Shown here piece by piece: positions 55,158 to 64,000 of a DNA stretch of 64,000 nucleotides. Made by a program: the position numbers and the translations under genes. The stretch comes from Asinibacterium sp. OR53 (GTDB lineage: Bacteria; Bacteroidota; Bacteroidia; Chitinophagales; Chitinophagaceae). The notes under the pieces were generated by a model. The model saw only the letters and a program-made list of their open reading frames with translations, searched no databases and was not told the origin of the DNA. The DNA is taken from assembly GCF_000515315.1 (NCBI RefSeq), contig NZ_KI911562.1:1260505-1324504 (forward strand), written 5' to 3'. The number at the start of each line of letters is the position of its first letter. The first letter of the stretch is position 1.

Positions 55158-56033
55158 ATGTTGTATTCCATGACAGGTTATGGCAGGGCTGAACAGACCC
55201 TGGTCGACAAAACTTTTCTTATCGAAGTCCGTTCACTGAACGGCAAACAGTTTGACCTCCGGTTGAATATCCCGGCGCTGTTAAAACCTTTTGAATTCGA
55301 TATACGCAATTTGCTGAATGAAGGGTTGCAAAGAGGAAGTGTGGAATGTGTGATCACCATCAAACAAAACGGTGCGTCCAAACCTGTTACCATCAATACC
55401 GATCTGGCCAAAGCTTATTACCAGCCCGTATCGGAACTGGCCAATGAGCTGAAACTCCCGCACGGAGACATTCTCAGCACGATCCTGAAACTACCCGATG
55501 TCATCACCCCTTCTACTGAAACACTGAGCGATGAAGAGTGGAAAAGCTTTGAACGTTTAATGAAAGCTGCCATCGGCGATCTCAATGAGCACCGCAAAGA
55601 CGAAGGCAAATCGCTTGAGGCCGACCTGCTCCTGCGGATTGCCAATATAGAAGCGCAACAACAAGCCATTCAGGCCCTGGAACCCAAGCGGAGAGCAAAG
55701 ATCAAGGAAGGATTGGTTAAAGTGCTGGAAGACAATGTGGGGAAAGACAATTATGATCCCAACCGCATGGAACAGGAACTGATCTATTATATTGAAAAAA
55801 TCGACATCAGCGAAGAACAGGTGCGACTGAAAAACCATTGCGATTATTTCCGTACGATACTGGAAGAAAAAGATATCAGTAAAGGGAAAAAGTTATCGTT
55901 CATATTGCAGGAACTCGGAAGAGAGATCAATACCACCGGTTCCAAAGCCTACGACTCACAGATGCAGCAATGTGTGATACTGATGAAAGATGAGCTGGAG
56001 AAGGCCAAGGAACAGGTATTGAATGTGTTGTAG
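55158..56033 (+). CDS. YicC family endoribonuclease
   Basis: 291 aa from MLYSMTGYGRAEQ, the conserved N terminus; an upstream in-frame TTG would add 19 residues. Further YicC features: EVRSLNGKQFDLRLNIP, RGSVECVITIK and the C-terminal EQVRLKNHCDYFRTILEEKD, ending with LSFILQELGREINTTGSKAYD. YicC-like proteins are endoribonucleases that act on small RNAs or mRNA. The gene leads to gldH with a 29-nt gap. Confidence 0.92.
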   Translation: MLYSMTGYGRAEQTLVDKTFLIEVRSLNGKQFDLRLNIPALLKPFEFDIRNLLNEGLQRGSVECVITIKQNGASKPVTINTDLAKAYYQPVSELANELKLPHGDILSTILKLPDVITPSTETLSDEEWKSFERLMKAAIGDLNEHRKDEGKSLEADLLLRIANIEAQQQAIQALEPKRRAKIKEGLVKVLEDNVGKDNYDPNRMEQELIYYIEKIDISEEQVRLKNHCDYFRTILEEKDISKGKKLSFILQELGREINTTGSKAYDSQMQQCVILMKDELEKAKEQVLNVL

Positions 56034-56062
56034 CTTGCCCGTATCTTTGAAAAAAAATCTCC

Positions 56063-56533
56063 TTGAACAAACTCCCCATATTGCTGGTTGCCCTGGGCCT
56101 TTTGTTATTGCAGGCCTGCGATACACTGGATGTTTATGAAAAGATGGCTTTTTTCCCGCAACATGAATGGAAAAGCAGCCAGAAACCCGGGTTCAGCTTT
56201 CAAATAGAAGATACTACATCGACTTATAATATCTATGTAGTGATCAGGCATGAAGACGCTTACCGCTACAACAATATCTGGCTGAACGTAATCACACAAG
56301 CGCCGTTGGATACGGCCAGGACGCAGATGCTGAACCTCACCCTGGCCAATAATGCCAAGGGCTGGCTGGGAGCAGGTATGGGCGATGTGTTTGATCATCG
56401 CATCCTCATCACCCGCCATCCCGTGAAACTGAAAAAAGGGAATTATGTCTTCACCCTGCAACAGGCCATGCGCGAAGACCCCCTGCAATATGTACTGAAT
56501 GCAGGCATACGTGTTGAAAAAACCAAGCCATGA
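56063..56533 (+). CDS. gldH: gliding motility lipoprotein GldH
   Basis: 156 aa from a TTG start: an in-frame TGA lies 15 nt upstream, no ATG is available, and MNKLPILLVALGLLLLQAC is a complete lipoprotein signal from this point. DTLDVYEKMAFFPQHEWKSS and ITRHPVKLKKGNYVFTLQQA are GldH features. GldH is a membrane lipoprotein needed for gliding and linked to the type IX secretion machinery in this phylum. It overlaps the histidine kinase gene by 4 nt (ATGA). Confidence 0.88.
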   Translation: MNKLPILLVALGLLLLQACDTLDVYEKMAFFPQHEWKSSQKPGFSFQIEDTTSTYNIYVVIRHEDAYRYNNIWLNVITQAPLDTARTQMLNLTLANNAKGWLGAGMGDVFDHRILITRHPVKLKKGNYVFTLQQAMREDPLQYVLNAGIRVEKTKP

Positions 56534-57504
56534 GTTTTTTTAGATCAAAAAAACTGGCCATTGTAACAGTGGTATATTGGTTCCTGCTGCTGTATATGAT
56601 AGCAGCCCTGTCGTGGTGGTTCATTGCATTGGAGAAACAAAACAAAGAGATCAGCACCATCAGGCTCCAGGAACTTAAAAAAGACGACCCTGCTTATTTT
56701 GCTAAAGCAGTACAGATCGGAGAAGCGAAGAATCGCAAAACATCACAATACATTGGAGAAGGCATGACCTTCCTGGCGTTGGTAGTATTGGGCGCCGTAT
56801 TCGTATTCCGTACCGCACGTAAACAAATCCGCTTTGTACAGCAACAACAGAACTTCATGATGGCTGTTACCCATGAACTGAAAACACCCATCGCCGTTAC
56901 ACGTTTGAACCTGGAAACTTTACAACGAAGAAAGCTGGACGAAGGGAAGCAAGAACAACTCATCAGCAATAGCCTCCAGGAAACCAACAGGCTGAACGCC
57001 CTGTGCAATAATATGCTGCTGGCAGCCCAACTGGAATCGGGTGTTAATTTCACCACGCAACCCGAACTCAATTTCACAGACCTGTTAGAGGGCTGTATCG
57101 ATGATTTTAAAAACCGGTTCCCCAGCCGCGAAATCAAAGAGGAGATAGAAGAAGGGGTTTACCTGAAAGGAGAAGACCTGCTGTTGCAGATGCTGGTCAA
57201 TAACCTGGTAGAGAATGCAATGAAATATTCACTGCCTGCTTCTGCCATCACAGTGAAGCTGGCTGCATCGGATGACGAAGTACTGTTGGCCGTGACAGAT
57301 GAAGGCAGCGGCATCCCCGATACAGAGCGGAAAAAGATATTCAATAAATTTTACCGCATAGGGAATGAGAATACCCGCTCTGCCAAGGGTACGGGGCTTG
57401 GATTGTACCTCTGCGCAAAAATTGCCGAACGGCACAATGGCTCCATATCTGTGACCCATAACCAGCCGCAAGGCAGTATTTTTACAGTATTATTCCAGAC
57501 CTGA
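56530..57504 (+). CDS. sensor histidine kinase, short two-span type
   Basis: 324 aa. Two membrane spans (about 13-35 and 79-96) flank a small periplasmic loop of about 43 residues; there is no HAMP domain. HisKA with phosphoacceptor His115 in VTHELKTPIAVT, N-box LVNNLVENAMKYS, G1 VTDEGSGIPD, and G2 GTGLGLYLCAKIAERH. It should autophosphorylate in response to a membrane or envelope signal and pass phosphate to the response regulator encoded 28 nt downstream. The 4-nt overlap with gldH suggests an envelope role. Confidence 0.93.
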   Translation: MSFFRSKKLAIVTVVYWFLLLYMIAALSWWFIALEKQNKEISTIRLQELKKDDPAYFAKAVQIGEAKNRKTSQYIGEGMTFLALVVLGAVFVFRTARKQIRFVQQQQNFMMAVTHELKTPIAVTRLNLETLQRRKLDEGKQEQLISNSLQETNRLNALCNNMLLAAQLESGVNFTTQPELNFTDLLEGCIDDFKNRFPSREIKEEIEEGVYLKGEDLLLQMLVNNLVENAMKYSLPASAITVKLAASDDEVLLAVTDEGSGIPDTERKKIFNKFYRIGNENTRSAKGTGLGLYLCAKIAERHNGSISVTHNQPQGSIFTVLFQT

Positions 57505-57532
57505 TCCGTGACCGTTCAAAAGACCGAAACAA

Positions 57533-58237
57533 ATGAAAGATCATAAAGCGAGCATATTGCTGGTGGAAGATGAAGAACATCTTCATGAAACACTCAAGCT
57601 GAACCTGGAGCTGGAAGGTTATGAAGTGAGCTCTGCTTTTAACGGCACGGAAGCCCTCAAAAAAGTAGGCAACGAATATTTTGATCTCATCATCATGGAC
57701 ATCATGCTGCCTGAGATCGATGGTATCAGCGTAACGGAAAGCATACGCATCAACCACAACGAAGTGCCCATATTGATCCTGAGTGCCAAGAATACGGGCA
57801 GCGACCGTGTACTGGGATTGAAAAAAGGGGCCGATGATTATCTTACCAAACCTTTTAACCTGGAAGAACTGTTCCTGCGGATTGAAAAGCTGATCGAGAA
57901 AAATAAAAAGTTGCAGGAAAAAGAAACAGTAGGGGATAACTATGAATTCGGCGGCAATCAAATCGATTTCAAAGCTCAGGATGCAGTTGCATGGAATGGA
58001 GAAAGGATTGAGCTGAGCAGGAAAGAAGCTATGTTGTTGAAGTTGCTGGTTGAGAACAAAGGAGAAGTAGTTACCCGCGAAAAAATATTACAGGTAGTAT
58101 GGGGTTATAATGTATATCCCACCACCCGAACGATCGATAATTTCATCCTCAGCTTCCGGAAATACTTTGAACAGGATAGCCGGAACCCCCGCCATTTTCA
58201 CTCGGTAAGGGGAGTGGGTTATAAGTATACCGACTAA
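57533..58237 (+). CDS. OmpR/PhoB-type response regulator
   Basis: 234 aa. Receiver domain: ILLVEDEEHLHETLKLNL, phosphoacceptor Asp56 in LIIMDIMLPEIDG, ILSAKNTGSD and the conserved Lys in DDYLTKPFN. The C-terminal winged helix reads ELSRKEAMLLKLLVENKGEV and RTIDNFILSFRKYFEQD. It is the partner of the upstream histidine kinase. Targets are unknown. Confidence 0.95.
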   Translation: MKDHKASILLVEDEEHLHETLKLNLELEGYEVSSAFNGTEALKKVGNEYFDLIIMDIMLPEIDGISVTESIRINHNEVPILILSAKNTGSDRVLGLKKGADDYLTKPFNLEELFLRIEKLIEKNKKLQEKETVGDNYEFGGNQIDFKAQDAVAWNGERIELSRKEAMLLKLLVENKGEVVTREKILQVVWGYNVYPTTRTIDNFILSFRKYFEQDSRNPRHFHSVRGVGYKYTD

Positions 58238-58288
58238 ACAATTTTTTCTCTCCTTTTACGTTATGTTTGTCACAAACCGAACCTGACA

Positions 58289-59422
58289 ATGTCATTGCAA
58301 ACGATCATAGATTTCCTGGAGCCTGTAAGTATTGCACAACTTTCCAATGATGAAGGGTTCAGAGATACCCAACTGGGTAGACATATAGCAGTATACGATG
58401 AAGTGTTCCCCGATATCGACAATGCAGATCTCGTACTCGTTGGCTGCGGAGAAATGAGGGGAGCCGGTATCCAGTTCACCCATACAGACGCACCCGATGC
58501 CATTCGTAATGAATATTATAAACTGTTTCACTGGCATACCGATGTGAATGTGGCAGATATAGGCAACGTAAAATGCGGGGCCAGTTTGCAGGACAGTTAC
58601 GCCGCCCTGCGCATGGTAGTGAACGAGCTGATTGCCCTGAACAAAAAAGTAGTGATACTGGGCGGGTCGCACGACCTCACCATGGCACAATATGCTGCGT
58701 ACGGGCCGCTGAACAGGATCATCGATACGGTATGTGTGGATGCGCGGATGGACCTTGATATGGAGAGCGTATTACCCGCCGATCATTTTCTGGTAGACTT
58801 GTTTACAGGCACACCTAATCATCTGCGGCATTACACGCATATTGGTTTTCAAAGCTATTTCCTGCATCCGCAGATGCTGGAAACGATTGATAAATTACGC
58901 TTCGATTGTTACCGCGTTGGAAAAGTGAAAGAACATATCGAAGAGATGGAACCTTCGATCCGCAACAGCGAGCTGTTCAGCTTCGATATCGCTGCTATAC
59001 AACATTCGCATGCACCGGCCAACTACCTCAGTCCGAATGGATTCAATGGAGAAGAAGCCTGTACGCTCATGCAATATGCAGGTATGAGCCATATCTGTAA
59101 CAGCATTGGCATCTATGGTTATGTAACCTCCCAGGACGTGCAGCAACTCACGGCGAAGCAGATATCACACATGCTTTGGTACCTGATGGATGGTATCAGC
59201 AAAGGCAAAAAAGAGGCCATGCTCACCGAAAGGACTGAGTTCAATGAATTCACTATGGCTTTTGCAGAAGTGGAAACGGTGTTCCTGCAAAGCAAACGCA
59301 CAGGCCGCTGGTGGATGCAATTGCACGACGGACAGTATGTGGCTTGCAGTTACCGCGATTACCTTACTGCCGGTAACAATGATATTCCTGAAAGATGGCT
59401 TCGTGCTGCTGAAAGAAGTTGA
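58289..59422 (+). CDS. arginase/formimidoylglutamase-fold protein with altered metal site
   Basis: 377 aa. The fold is recognisable from VVILGGSHDLT (125-130), VDARMDLDM and LFSFDIAAIQ. The family's metal ligands are usually GGDHS, DAHxD and SFDxDxxDP. Here they are GGSHDL (His128 kept), DARMDLD (Asp151, Asp155 kept; His changed to Arg153) and SFDIAAIQ (Asp233 kept; second Asp replaced by Ala235). The dinuclear manganese centre is therefore at least partly missing. This group is often annotated as formimidoylglutamase or agmatinase in this phylum, but histidine-degradation genes are absent nearby. Function is unknown. Confidence 0.8.
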   Translation: MSLQTIIDFLEPVSIAQLSNDEGFRDTQLGRHIAVYDEVFPDIDNADLVLVGCGEMRGAGIQFTHTDAPDAIRNEYYKLFHWHTDVNVADIGNVKCGASLQDSYAALRMVVNELIALNKKVVILGGSHDLTMAQYAAYGPLNRIIDTVCVDARMDLDMESVLPADHFLVDLFTGTPNHLRHYTHIGFQSYFLHPQMLETIDKLRFDCYRVGKVKEHIEEMEPSIRNSELFSFDIAAIQHSHAPANYLSPNGFNGEEACTLMQYAGMSHICNSIGIYGYVTSQDVQQLTAKQISHMLWYLMDGISKGKKEAMLTERTEFNEFTMAFAEVETVFLQSKRTGRWWMQLHDGQYVACSYRDYLTAGNNDIPERWLRAAERS

Positions 59423-59431
59423 TAGGCGCGA

Positions 59432-61243
59432 TTATTTTCCGAACATCCTGTCGAGATAATCTTCCTTGAATTCCAGGAAAGTGGGACTGCCTGTAGGCGT
59501 TGCATTCGGACTGCTGCAGGCAAACAGTTCTTCCACTAATGCGAGCATCTCTTGTTGTGATAGAGACTGACCGGCTTTGATGGCTTGTTGTCTGGCCATG
59601 CATCGCACCAGTTTCTCACGTTTACTGAATTTGATATCGCTGCTGAAATGTTTGAACTGTTCTATGAGCAGTTCAATGGCATGCTTTTCATTGCCGGGCA
59701 CTATATCTGCCGGAATGCCCTGTATCACAAAACTATTGTTGCCAAAGGGTTCTACCTCGTAGCCGATGCTTTGCAGATCGGACAGGAGATCCTGCAACAG
59801 TGCGGCATCAGCTGCTGGTAATTCTAATGTAACGGGGAACAGGCTTTTTTGTGTGGGTATTTTGTTGCTGTGTGCTGCCGTGCTGTAACGGTCGTACAAT
59901 ATCCGTTCATGTGCCAGTTGCTGGTGCACCAGGATAAAACCGCTGAGGGTAGAAGCAATGATATACGTGTTGTGCAATTGCAACAAAGGCGTATCAGGTA
60001 TTACCACCCATTTTTTAGGTTCTTCAATAACAGGTGCAGTAACAGGTTGGGCAGGTTGAATGAAAAATTCTTTCCACGCTTTCAGTTCACTTTTGTTTTC
60101 TTTTTCAATAAAATGCGCCTGGTTCTTCTGCGTGAAAGTCCTGTAGAGACTGGAAGAAACAGCCGCATCTTTTTGATCGGTCGTGAAGGGCTTGCTCACG
60201 GCATCGAGCTGTTGTATCTCCTGGTTCAGGGTAAAATCAAGTGAAGGAGCGATGCTGAACTGTGCCAGCGCGTGTTTAACAGCGGCCTGTACAAAAGCAT
60301 AAATGATCTTTTCGTCTTCGAACTTGATCTCCTGCTTGGTAGGATGCACGTTGATATCTACCTGAGCAGGATCAAGCTCGATATAAATAACATAACCAGG
60401 AAAACTGTCTTTGGCGATCAATCCTTCAAAAGCCGTATTAACCGCATGGTTGAGGTAAGCGCTTTTGATGAAGCGGTTGTTGACAAAGAAGTACTGGTCG
60501 CCACGCGTCTTGCGTGCTGTTTCCGGTTTGCCCACAAAACCGTAAATGTTCATGTAATCGGTCTGCTCTGAAACACTTACCAGCTTTGCATTGTATTGAT
60601 TGCCCAATACCTGTACGATGCGTTGTTTGAGGCTGCCCGGTTCCAGGTGGAATACTTCCTGGCCGTTGCTGGTGAGTGAAAAAAAGATATGGGGAAAAGC
60701 CATCGCTACGCGAATGAATTCGTCTATGATATGCCGCAGTTCCGCCGCATTGCTTTTCAGGAAATTTCTGCGGGCAGGCACATTGAAGAAAAGATTCTTC
60801 ATGCTGATATTGGTTCCAGCCTGGGTAGAGCAGGGCTCCTGTTTGATCACCAGGCTGTTCTCTATTTCTACAAAAGTACCCAGCTCATCTTCCTGCCTGC
60901 GTGTCTTGATCTCTACCTGCGCAACGGCGGCAATGGATGCCAGCGCTTCGCCGCGGAAACCCATGGTTTTGATGCGGAACAGGTCGTCGATCTCGCGGAT
61001 CTTGCTGGTGGCGTGGCGCTCGAAAGCCATGCGCGCATCGGCGGGACTCATGCCCTTCCCATTGTCTATTACCTGCACCAGCGCTTTACCGGCATCGGCC
61101 ACCAGGAGGCGGATCTCAGTGGCGCCGGCGTCCACCGCATTTTCCAATAATTCCTTCACTGCACTGCCCGGACGCTGGATCACTTCTCCAGCCGCTATCT
61201 GGTTGGCAATATTATCGGGCAACAACTGTATGATATCAGCCAC
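59432..61243 (-). CDS. mutL: DNA mismatch repair protein MutL
   Basis: 603 aa. The GHKL ATPase domain shows IAAGEVIQRPGSAVKELLEN, IDNGKGM, FERHATSKI and GFRGEALASI; the transducer domain continues to about 330. The C-terminal dimerisation domain has the position of the DQHAxxE endonuclease motif as HQQLAHE (440-446) and ends FACSSPNATPTGSPTF rather than CPHGRP. It couples MutS mismatch recognition to repair. The altered motif suggests that nicking is done by another protein or by a different site. It is convergent with the arginase-fold gene (9-bp gap). Confidence 0.96.
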   Translation of the reverse strand: MADIIQLLPDNIANQIAAGEVIQRPGSAVKELLENAVDAGATEIRLLVADAGKALVQVIDNGKGMSPADARMAFERHATSKIREIDDLFRIKTMGFRGEALASIAAVAQVEIKTRRQEDELGTFVEIENSLVIKQEPCSTQAGTNISMKNLFFNVPARRNFLKSNAAELRHIIDEFIRVAMAFPHIFFSLTSNGQEVFHLEPGSLKQRIVQVLGNQYNAKLVSVSEQTDYMNIYGFVGKPETARKTRGDQYFFVNNRFIKSAYLNHAVNTAFEGLIAKDSFPGYVIYIELDPAQVDINVHPTKQEIKFEDEKIIYAFVQAAVKHALAQFSIAPSLDFTLNQEIQQLDAVSKPFTTDQKDAAVSSSLYRTFTQKNQAHFIEKENKSELKAWKEFFIQPAQPVTAPVIEEPKKWVVIPDTPLLQLHNTYIIASTLSGFILVHQQLAHERILYDRYSTAAHSNKIPTQKSLFPVTLELPAADAALLQDLLSDLQSIGYEVEPFGNNSFVIQGIPADIVPGNEKHAIELLIEQFKHFSSDIKFSKREKLVRCMARQQAIKAGQSLSQQEMLALVEELFACSSPNATPTGSPTFLEFKEDYLDRMFGK

Positions 61244-61336
61244 AAAACTCCTGTTTGATAAAGTTTGTAAAAATACTACTCTCCCTGCTTATCCGCAGCC
61301 CCATTCAACTAATTTTGCCATTCAAAATCCAAAGAA

Positions 61337-63064
61337 ATGAATGTAAGCGCGGATATCAGGAAGCTGGAAAGGCATTTTGTTCCGGCCGATTTTAAAGTAA
61401 CTACCTGGGAAACACTGGAACCCTTTTTTGTAGAATTGGTCAACCGTCCCCTTTCTACAAAGGAAGCGTTGGAGCATTGGTTGAAAGATATCAGTGAGCT
61501 GGAAGCAGTAGTAAGCGAAGACGCCTGCTGGCGCCAGATACGCATGACCTGCGATACGACCGACCCCGCGCTGGAAGAGGCATTTACTTATTTCTGTATG
61601 GAGATACAACCGAAACTGCAACCATACAGCGATAAGCTCAACAGGAAACTGATCGATTGTCCCTTTACCACAGCGCTGGACCAACAGAAATATTTTACTT
61701 ACCTGAGGAGCGTAAAGAAAAGCATTGACCTTTTTCGAGAAGCCAATATACCCATACAGGCCGAACTGAGCGTGATGCAACAACAGTATGGTGCTATCGC
61801 AGGTAAAATGACGGTGGAAGTAAACGGACAGGAATATACACTGCAACAGGCTGCGAAATTTCTGGAAAGCCACGACCGCGAGCTGCGCGAAACAGTTTAC
61901 AGAAAGATACAAGACCGGCGGCTGCAAGATAAAGACGCCATGCACGCGCTTTATTCCGGGCTGATAGCCAAACGCCACCAGGTAGCGCTGAATGCAGGTT
62001 TTGCAAACTATCGCGATTATAAGTTTGTTGAACTGGGCCGCTTTGATTATACCAAAGAAGATTGTTTTCAGTTCCATGAAGCTGTGAAACTGCACGTGTT
62101 GCCCTTAATTGAAAAGATCTACGAAAGGAAGAAGCAAAAGCTCGGACTCGATACGCTGCGTCCCTGGGATACGGAAGCAGAGCCCGATGGTGTAATGCCG
62201 TTGAAGCCCTTTGCAGATGGGAAAGACCTCTATGAAAAATCAGTGGCTTGCTTTGAAGCATTGAATCCTTTTTTTGCCAACTGTTTGAGAAAGATGAACG
62301 AGATGCACCATTTCGATCTTGAAAGCAGGAAGGGAAAAGCACCCGGCGGGTATAACTGTCCGCTGGCAGAGAGCGGCGCCCCTTTTATCTTTATGAATGC
62401 AGCCGGACAAATGAGCGATGTAACGACGATGGTGCACGAAGGTGGACATGCTGTACATTCTTTCCTGGCCCATCACCTGGAGCTGAGCGCATTCAAAGAA
62501 TATCCCATGGAGATTGCAGAAGTGGCAAGCATGTCGATGGAGTTGTTCACCATGGACCACTGGCAGGCTTTCTTTGATAAAGAAGAAGACCTGGTTCGTG
62601 CAAAAGAACACCAGTTGGAAAGAACCATTACCATTTTCCCATGGATTGCCATCATTGATAAATTCCAGCATTGGGTGTACGAAAATCCAACACATACGGT
62701 AGAAGAAAGAACCGCCAAATGGATGGAAATACTGAAAGAGTTTTCTGCAAAAAGTATTGATTATACCGGGCTCGACCATTTCCGGCAGATCGGCTGGCAA
62801 AGACAATTGCATTTGTTTGAAGTACCTTTCTATTATATCGAATACGGAATTGCGCAGTTAGGAGCTATTGGTTTGTGGATGCAATACCAGCAAAACCCAC
62901 AGCAGGCTTTGCAGCATTATATCCATGCACTGAGCCTGGGTGGAACCCGTACCCTGCCTGAATTATATGCTGCCGCAGGTTTGAAATTCGATCTTTCACC
63001 TGCACACATCAAAACATTGATGGAGTTCACGGCAAAGCAAATGGCTGAGCTGATCGGGGATTAA
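61337..63064 (+). CDS. M3 family oligoendopeptidase (PepF type)
   Basis: 575 aa. Zinc motif TMVHEGGHAVHSF with His367, Glu368 and His371, and the third ligand region MEIAEVASMSMELF about 25 residues on. The N-terminal helical part with FCMEIQPKLQPYSDKLNRKL and the late FYYIEYGIAQLGAIGLWMQY are typical. No signal peptide. It should cut short peptides in the cytoplasm. The stop overlaps the convergent RicT gene by 4 bp. Confidence 0.93.
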   Translation: MNVSADIRKLERHFVPADFKVTTWETLEPFFVELVNRPLSTKEALEHWLKDISELEAVVSEDACWRQIRMTCDTTDPALEEAFTYFCMEIQPKLQPYSDKLNRKLIDCPFTTALDQQKYFTYLRSVKKSIDLFREANIPIQAELSVMQQQYGAIAGKMTVEVNGQEYTLQQAAKFLESHDRELRETVYRKIQDRRLQDKDAMHALYSGLIAKRHQVALNAGFANYRDYKFVELGRFDYTKEDCFQFHEAVKLHVLPLIEKIYERKKQKLGLDTLRPWDTEAEPDGVMPLKPFADGKDLYEKSVACFEALNPFFANCLRKMNEMHHFDLESRKGKAPGGYNCPLAESGAPFIFMNAAGQMSDVTTMVHEGGHAVHSFLAHHLELSAFKEYPMEIAEVASMSMELFTMDHWQAFFDKEEDLVRAKEHQLERTITIFPWIAIIDKFQHWVYENPTHTVEERTAKWMEILKEFSAKSIDYTGLDHFRQIGWQRQLHLFEVPFYYIEYGIAQLGAIGLWMQYQQNPQQALQHYIHALSLGGTRTLPELYAAAGLKFDLSPAHIKTLMEFTAKQMAELIGD

Positions 63065-64000
63065 GGTTTAGGCGGCTGCTGGTTCGGGTTTTGCGGAGGT
63101 TTTTGTCCCTGCCCGCCACCGCTGCGGTTGGGTTGTCCGCCCTGAGGCCGCTGTTTTTGTTGTGGCCGCTGACCAGCTTGATTGCCTTGTTGAGGAGGAC
63201 GGTTTTGGTTTTGCTGCCCGCCTTGCGCCTGAGGTCTTTGACCTTGACCTCCTTGTTGCCTGGGCCCTTTTTGCTGTCCGCCATTCCGGCCTTCCTGTTG
63301 CTGCCGTTGCTGATTCCTTTGTTGGTCGCGGCGGCGACGGTCGTTCTTTTCCAGGGTACGGAGGCTGATCTGTCCAACCAGTTCCACAAAAGCAGTCTCT
63401 GTTTCTTTCTGCTTATTACCCGATATTTCTACTGCCTGTAATTCCTCTGCCTTTTGACCTTGTTGATTCATTCGCTTGATCTCTTTCACGCGCTGGATGG
63501 TCAAAGGATAATGTTTGGTATTGTTGGGCAGGGCATACCACATGAGGTTTTTGAAGATATCTTTCTTCACCAGTTGGGCGGTACCCATAACAGTTTCAAG
63601 AGAATCAGCATAATCGGGAAAATGCTGTAATGCATCGAGATAAGTATCCAACTCGTAATTCAGGCAACATTTCAAACGGCCGCATTGTCCGCTTAATTTG
63701 GTTTGGTTGATGGAAAGGTTCTGGTAACGCGCTGCAGTGGTATTAACGCTTTTGAAATCGTTGAGCCAGGTGCTGCAACAGAGCTCGCGGCCGCAACTAC
63801 CTATTCCACCTACTTTGGCGGCTTCCTGGCGGATGCCGATCTGGCGCATCTCTACTTTTACTTTAAAATCGCCGGCGTATATTTTGATTAATTCACGGAA
63901 ATCAACGCGGTCGTCGGCGGTATAAAAGAAAGTACCTTTTTTGCCATCGGCCTGTATTTCCACTTCACTCAGCTTCATTTGCAGGTTCAACTGTTTGGCT
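63061..64000 (-). CDS. RicT/PSP1-domain protein, 5' end outside the window
   Basis: At least 313 residues; the reading frame continues past 64000, so the N terminus is missing. PSP1 signature: FYTADDRVDFRELIKIYAGD, KVKVEMRQIGIRQEAAKVGG, CGRELCCSTWL and QCGRLKCCLNYELDTY, with paired cysteines. About 95 residues at the C terminus are low complexity, rich in Gln, Gly, Pro and Arg. In Bacillus RicT is part of a RicAFT complex with [4Fe-4S] clusters that affects RNase Y; the Bacteroidota homologue has a similar core. Partial gene. Confidence 0.87.
   Translation of the reverse strand, partial: AKQLNLQMKLSEVEIQADGKKGTFFYTADDRVDFRELIKIYAGDFKVKVEMRQIGIRQEAAKVGGIGSCGRELCCSTWLNDFKSVNTTAARYQNLSINQTKLSGQCGRLKCCLNYELDTYLDALQHFPDYADSLETVMGTAQLVKKDIFKNLMWYALPNNTKHYPLTIQRVKEIKRMNQQGQKAEELQAVEISGNKQKETETAFVELVGQISLRTLEKNDRRRRDQQRNQQRQQQEGRNGGQQKGPRQQGGQGQRPQAQGGQQNQNRPPQQGNQAGQRPQQKQRPQGGQPNRSGGGQGQKPPQNPNQQPPKP

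Overview
The window looks like chromosomal DNA from a Bacteroidota bacterium, most likely of the Chitinophagaceae. The signs are SusC/SusD pairs, SusE/SusF-type glycan-binding lipoproteins, a FecI/FecR pair next to an STN-bearing SusC, a type IX secretion (T9SS) sorting domain, the gliding-motility lipoprotein GldH, TAnnTTTG-type promoter boxes with TTTG about 19-21 nt upstream, and weak or absent Shine-Dalgarno sequences. I see no insertion sequence, prophage, CRISPR array or integrase; the genes fit together as a stable chromosomal backbone carrying two glycan loci and one aromatic-degradation locus.

Layout. 1-20.98 kb holds housekeeping and metabolic genes: family 2 glycosyltransferase, MarR regulator with acyl-CoA dehydrogenase, cell-wall amidase, S9 peptidase, a lone 2-oxoacid:ferredoxin oxidoreductase beta subunit, an orphan response regulator, cupin-like protein, Sua5/YciO-type protein, RNase HII, heme A synthase, a membrane-anchored patatin, lipid kinase, alpha/beta hydrolase, TypA, a small exported protein, Obg and a PaaY-like hexapeptide protein. 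A tRNA-Cys lies at 21.2 kb. 21.4-31.5 kb is a polysaccharide utilization locus (PUL) with an ECF sigma/anti-sigma pair, SusC, SusD, a three-module SusE/F-like lipoprotein and a GH66 enzyme; this predicts dextran (alpha-1,6-glucan) use. 31.6-37.8 kb is a phenylacetate cluster (TetR-paaE, and paaABCD-paaG-paaI), interrupted by an opposite-strand SGNH hydrolase gene. 37.9-44.4 kb holds a PfkB kinase, asd behind a probable attenuator, NAD(P)H-hydrate repair enzyme, a DUF2461 protein and ligA. 44.6-55.0 kb is a second PUL: Nudix-fold regulator, GH13 amylase with T9SS tail, SusC, SusD, SusE-like and SusF-like; this predicts starch or maltodextrin use. 55.2-64 kb holds yicC, gldH, a histidine kinase/response regulator pair, an arginase-fold protein, mutL, an M3 peptidase and a RicT/PSP1 gene cut by the window edge.

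The most interesting item is the 5' region of asd (38824-38986). A promoter is followed by a 14-codon leader ORF, MMNMKHTKRIKKPL, of which 9 residues are aspartate-family products (Met, Asn, Lys, Thr, Ile), then an antiterminator and a terminator that compete for the same bases. This is the textbook layout of transcription attenuation by a leader peptide. Other regulatory signals are a CTAAC-N4-GTTAG operator present at both ends of the split paa cluster, a 21-bp palindrome between the GH13 promoter and its gene, and a palindrome overlapping the start of the marR unit. The two PULs make a useful contrast: both use the same family of glucan-binding modules, but one is wired to a sigma/anti-sigma relay and the other to a one-component Nudix-type regulator.
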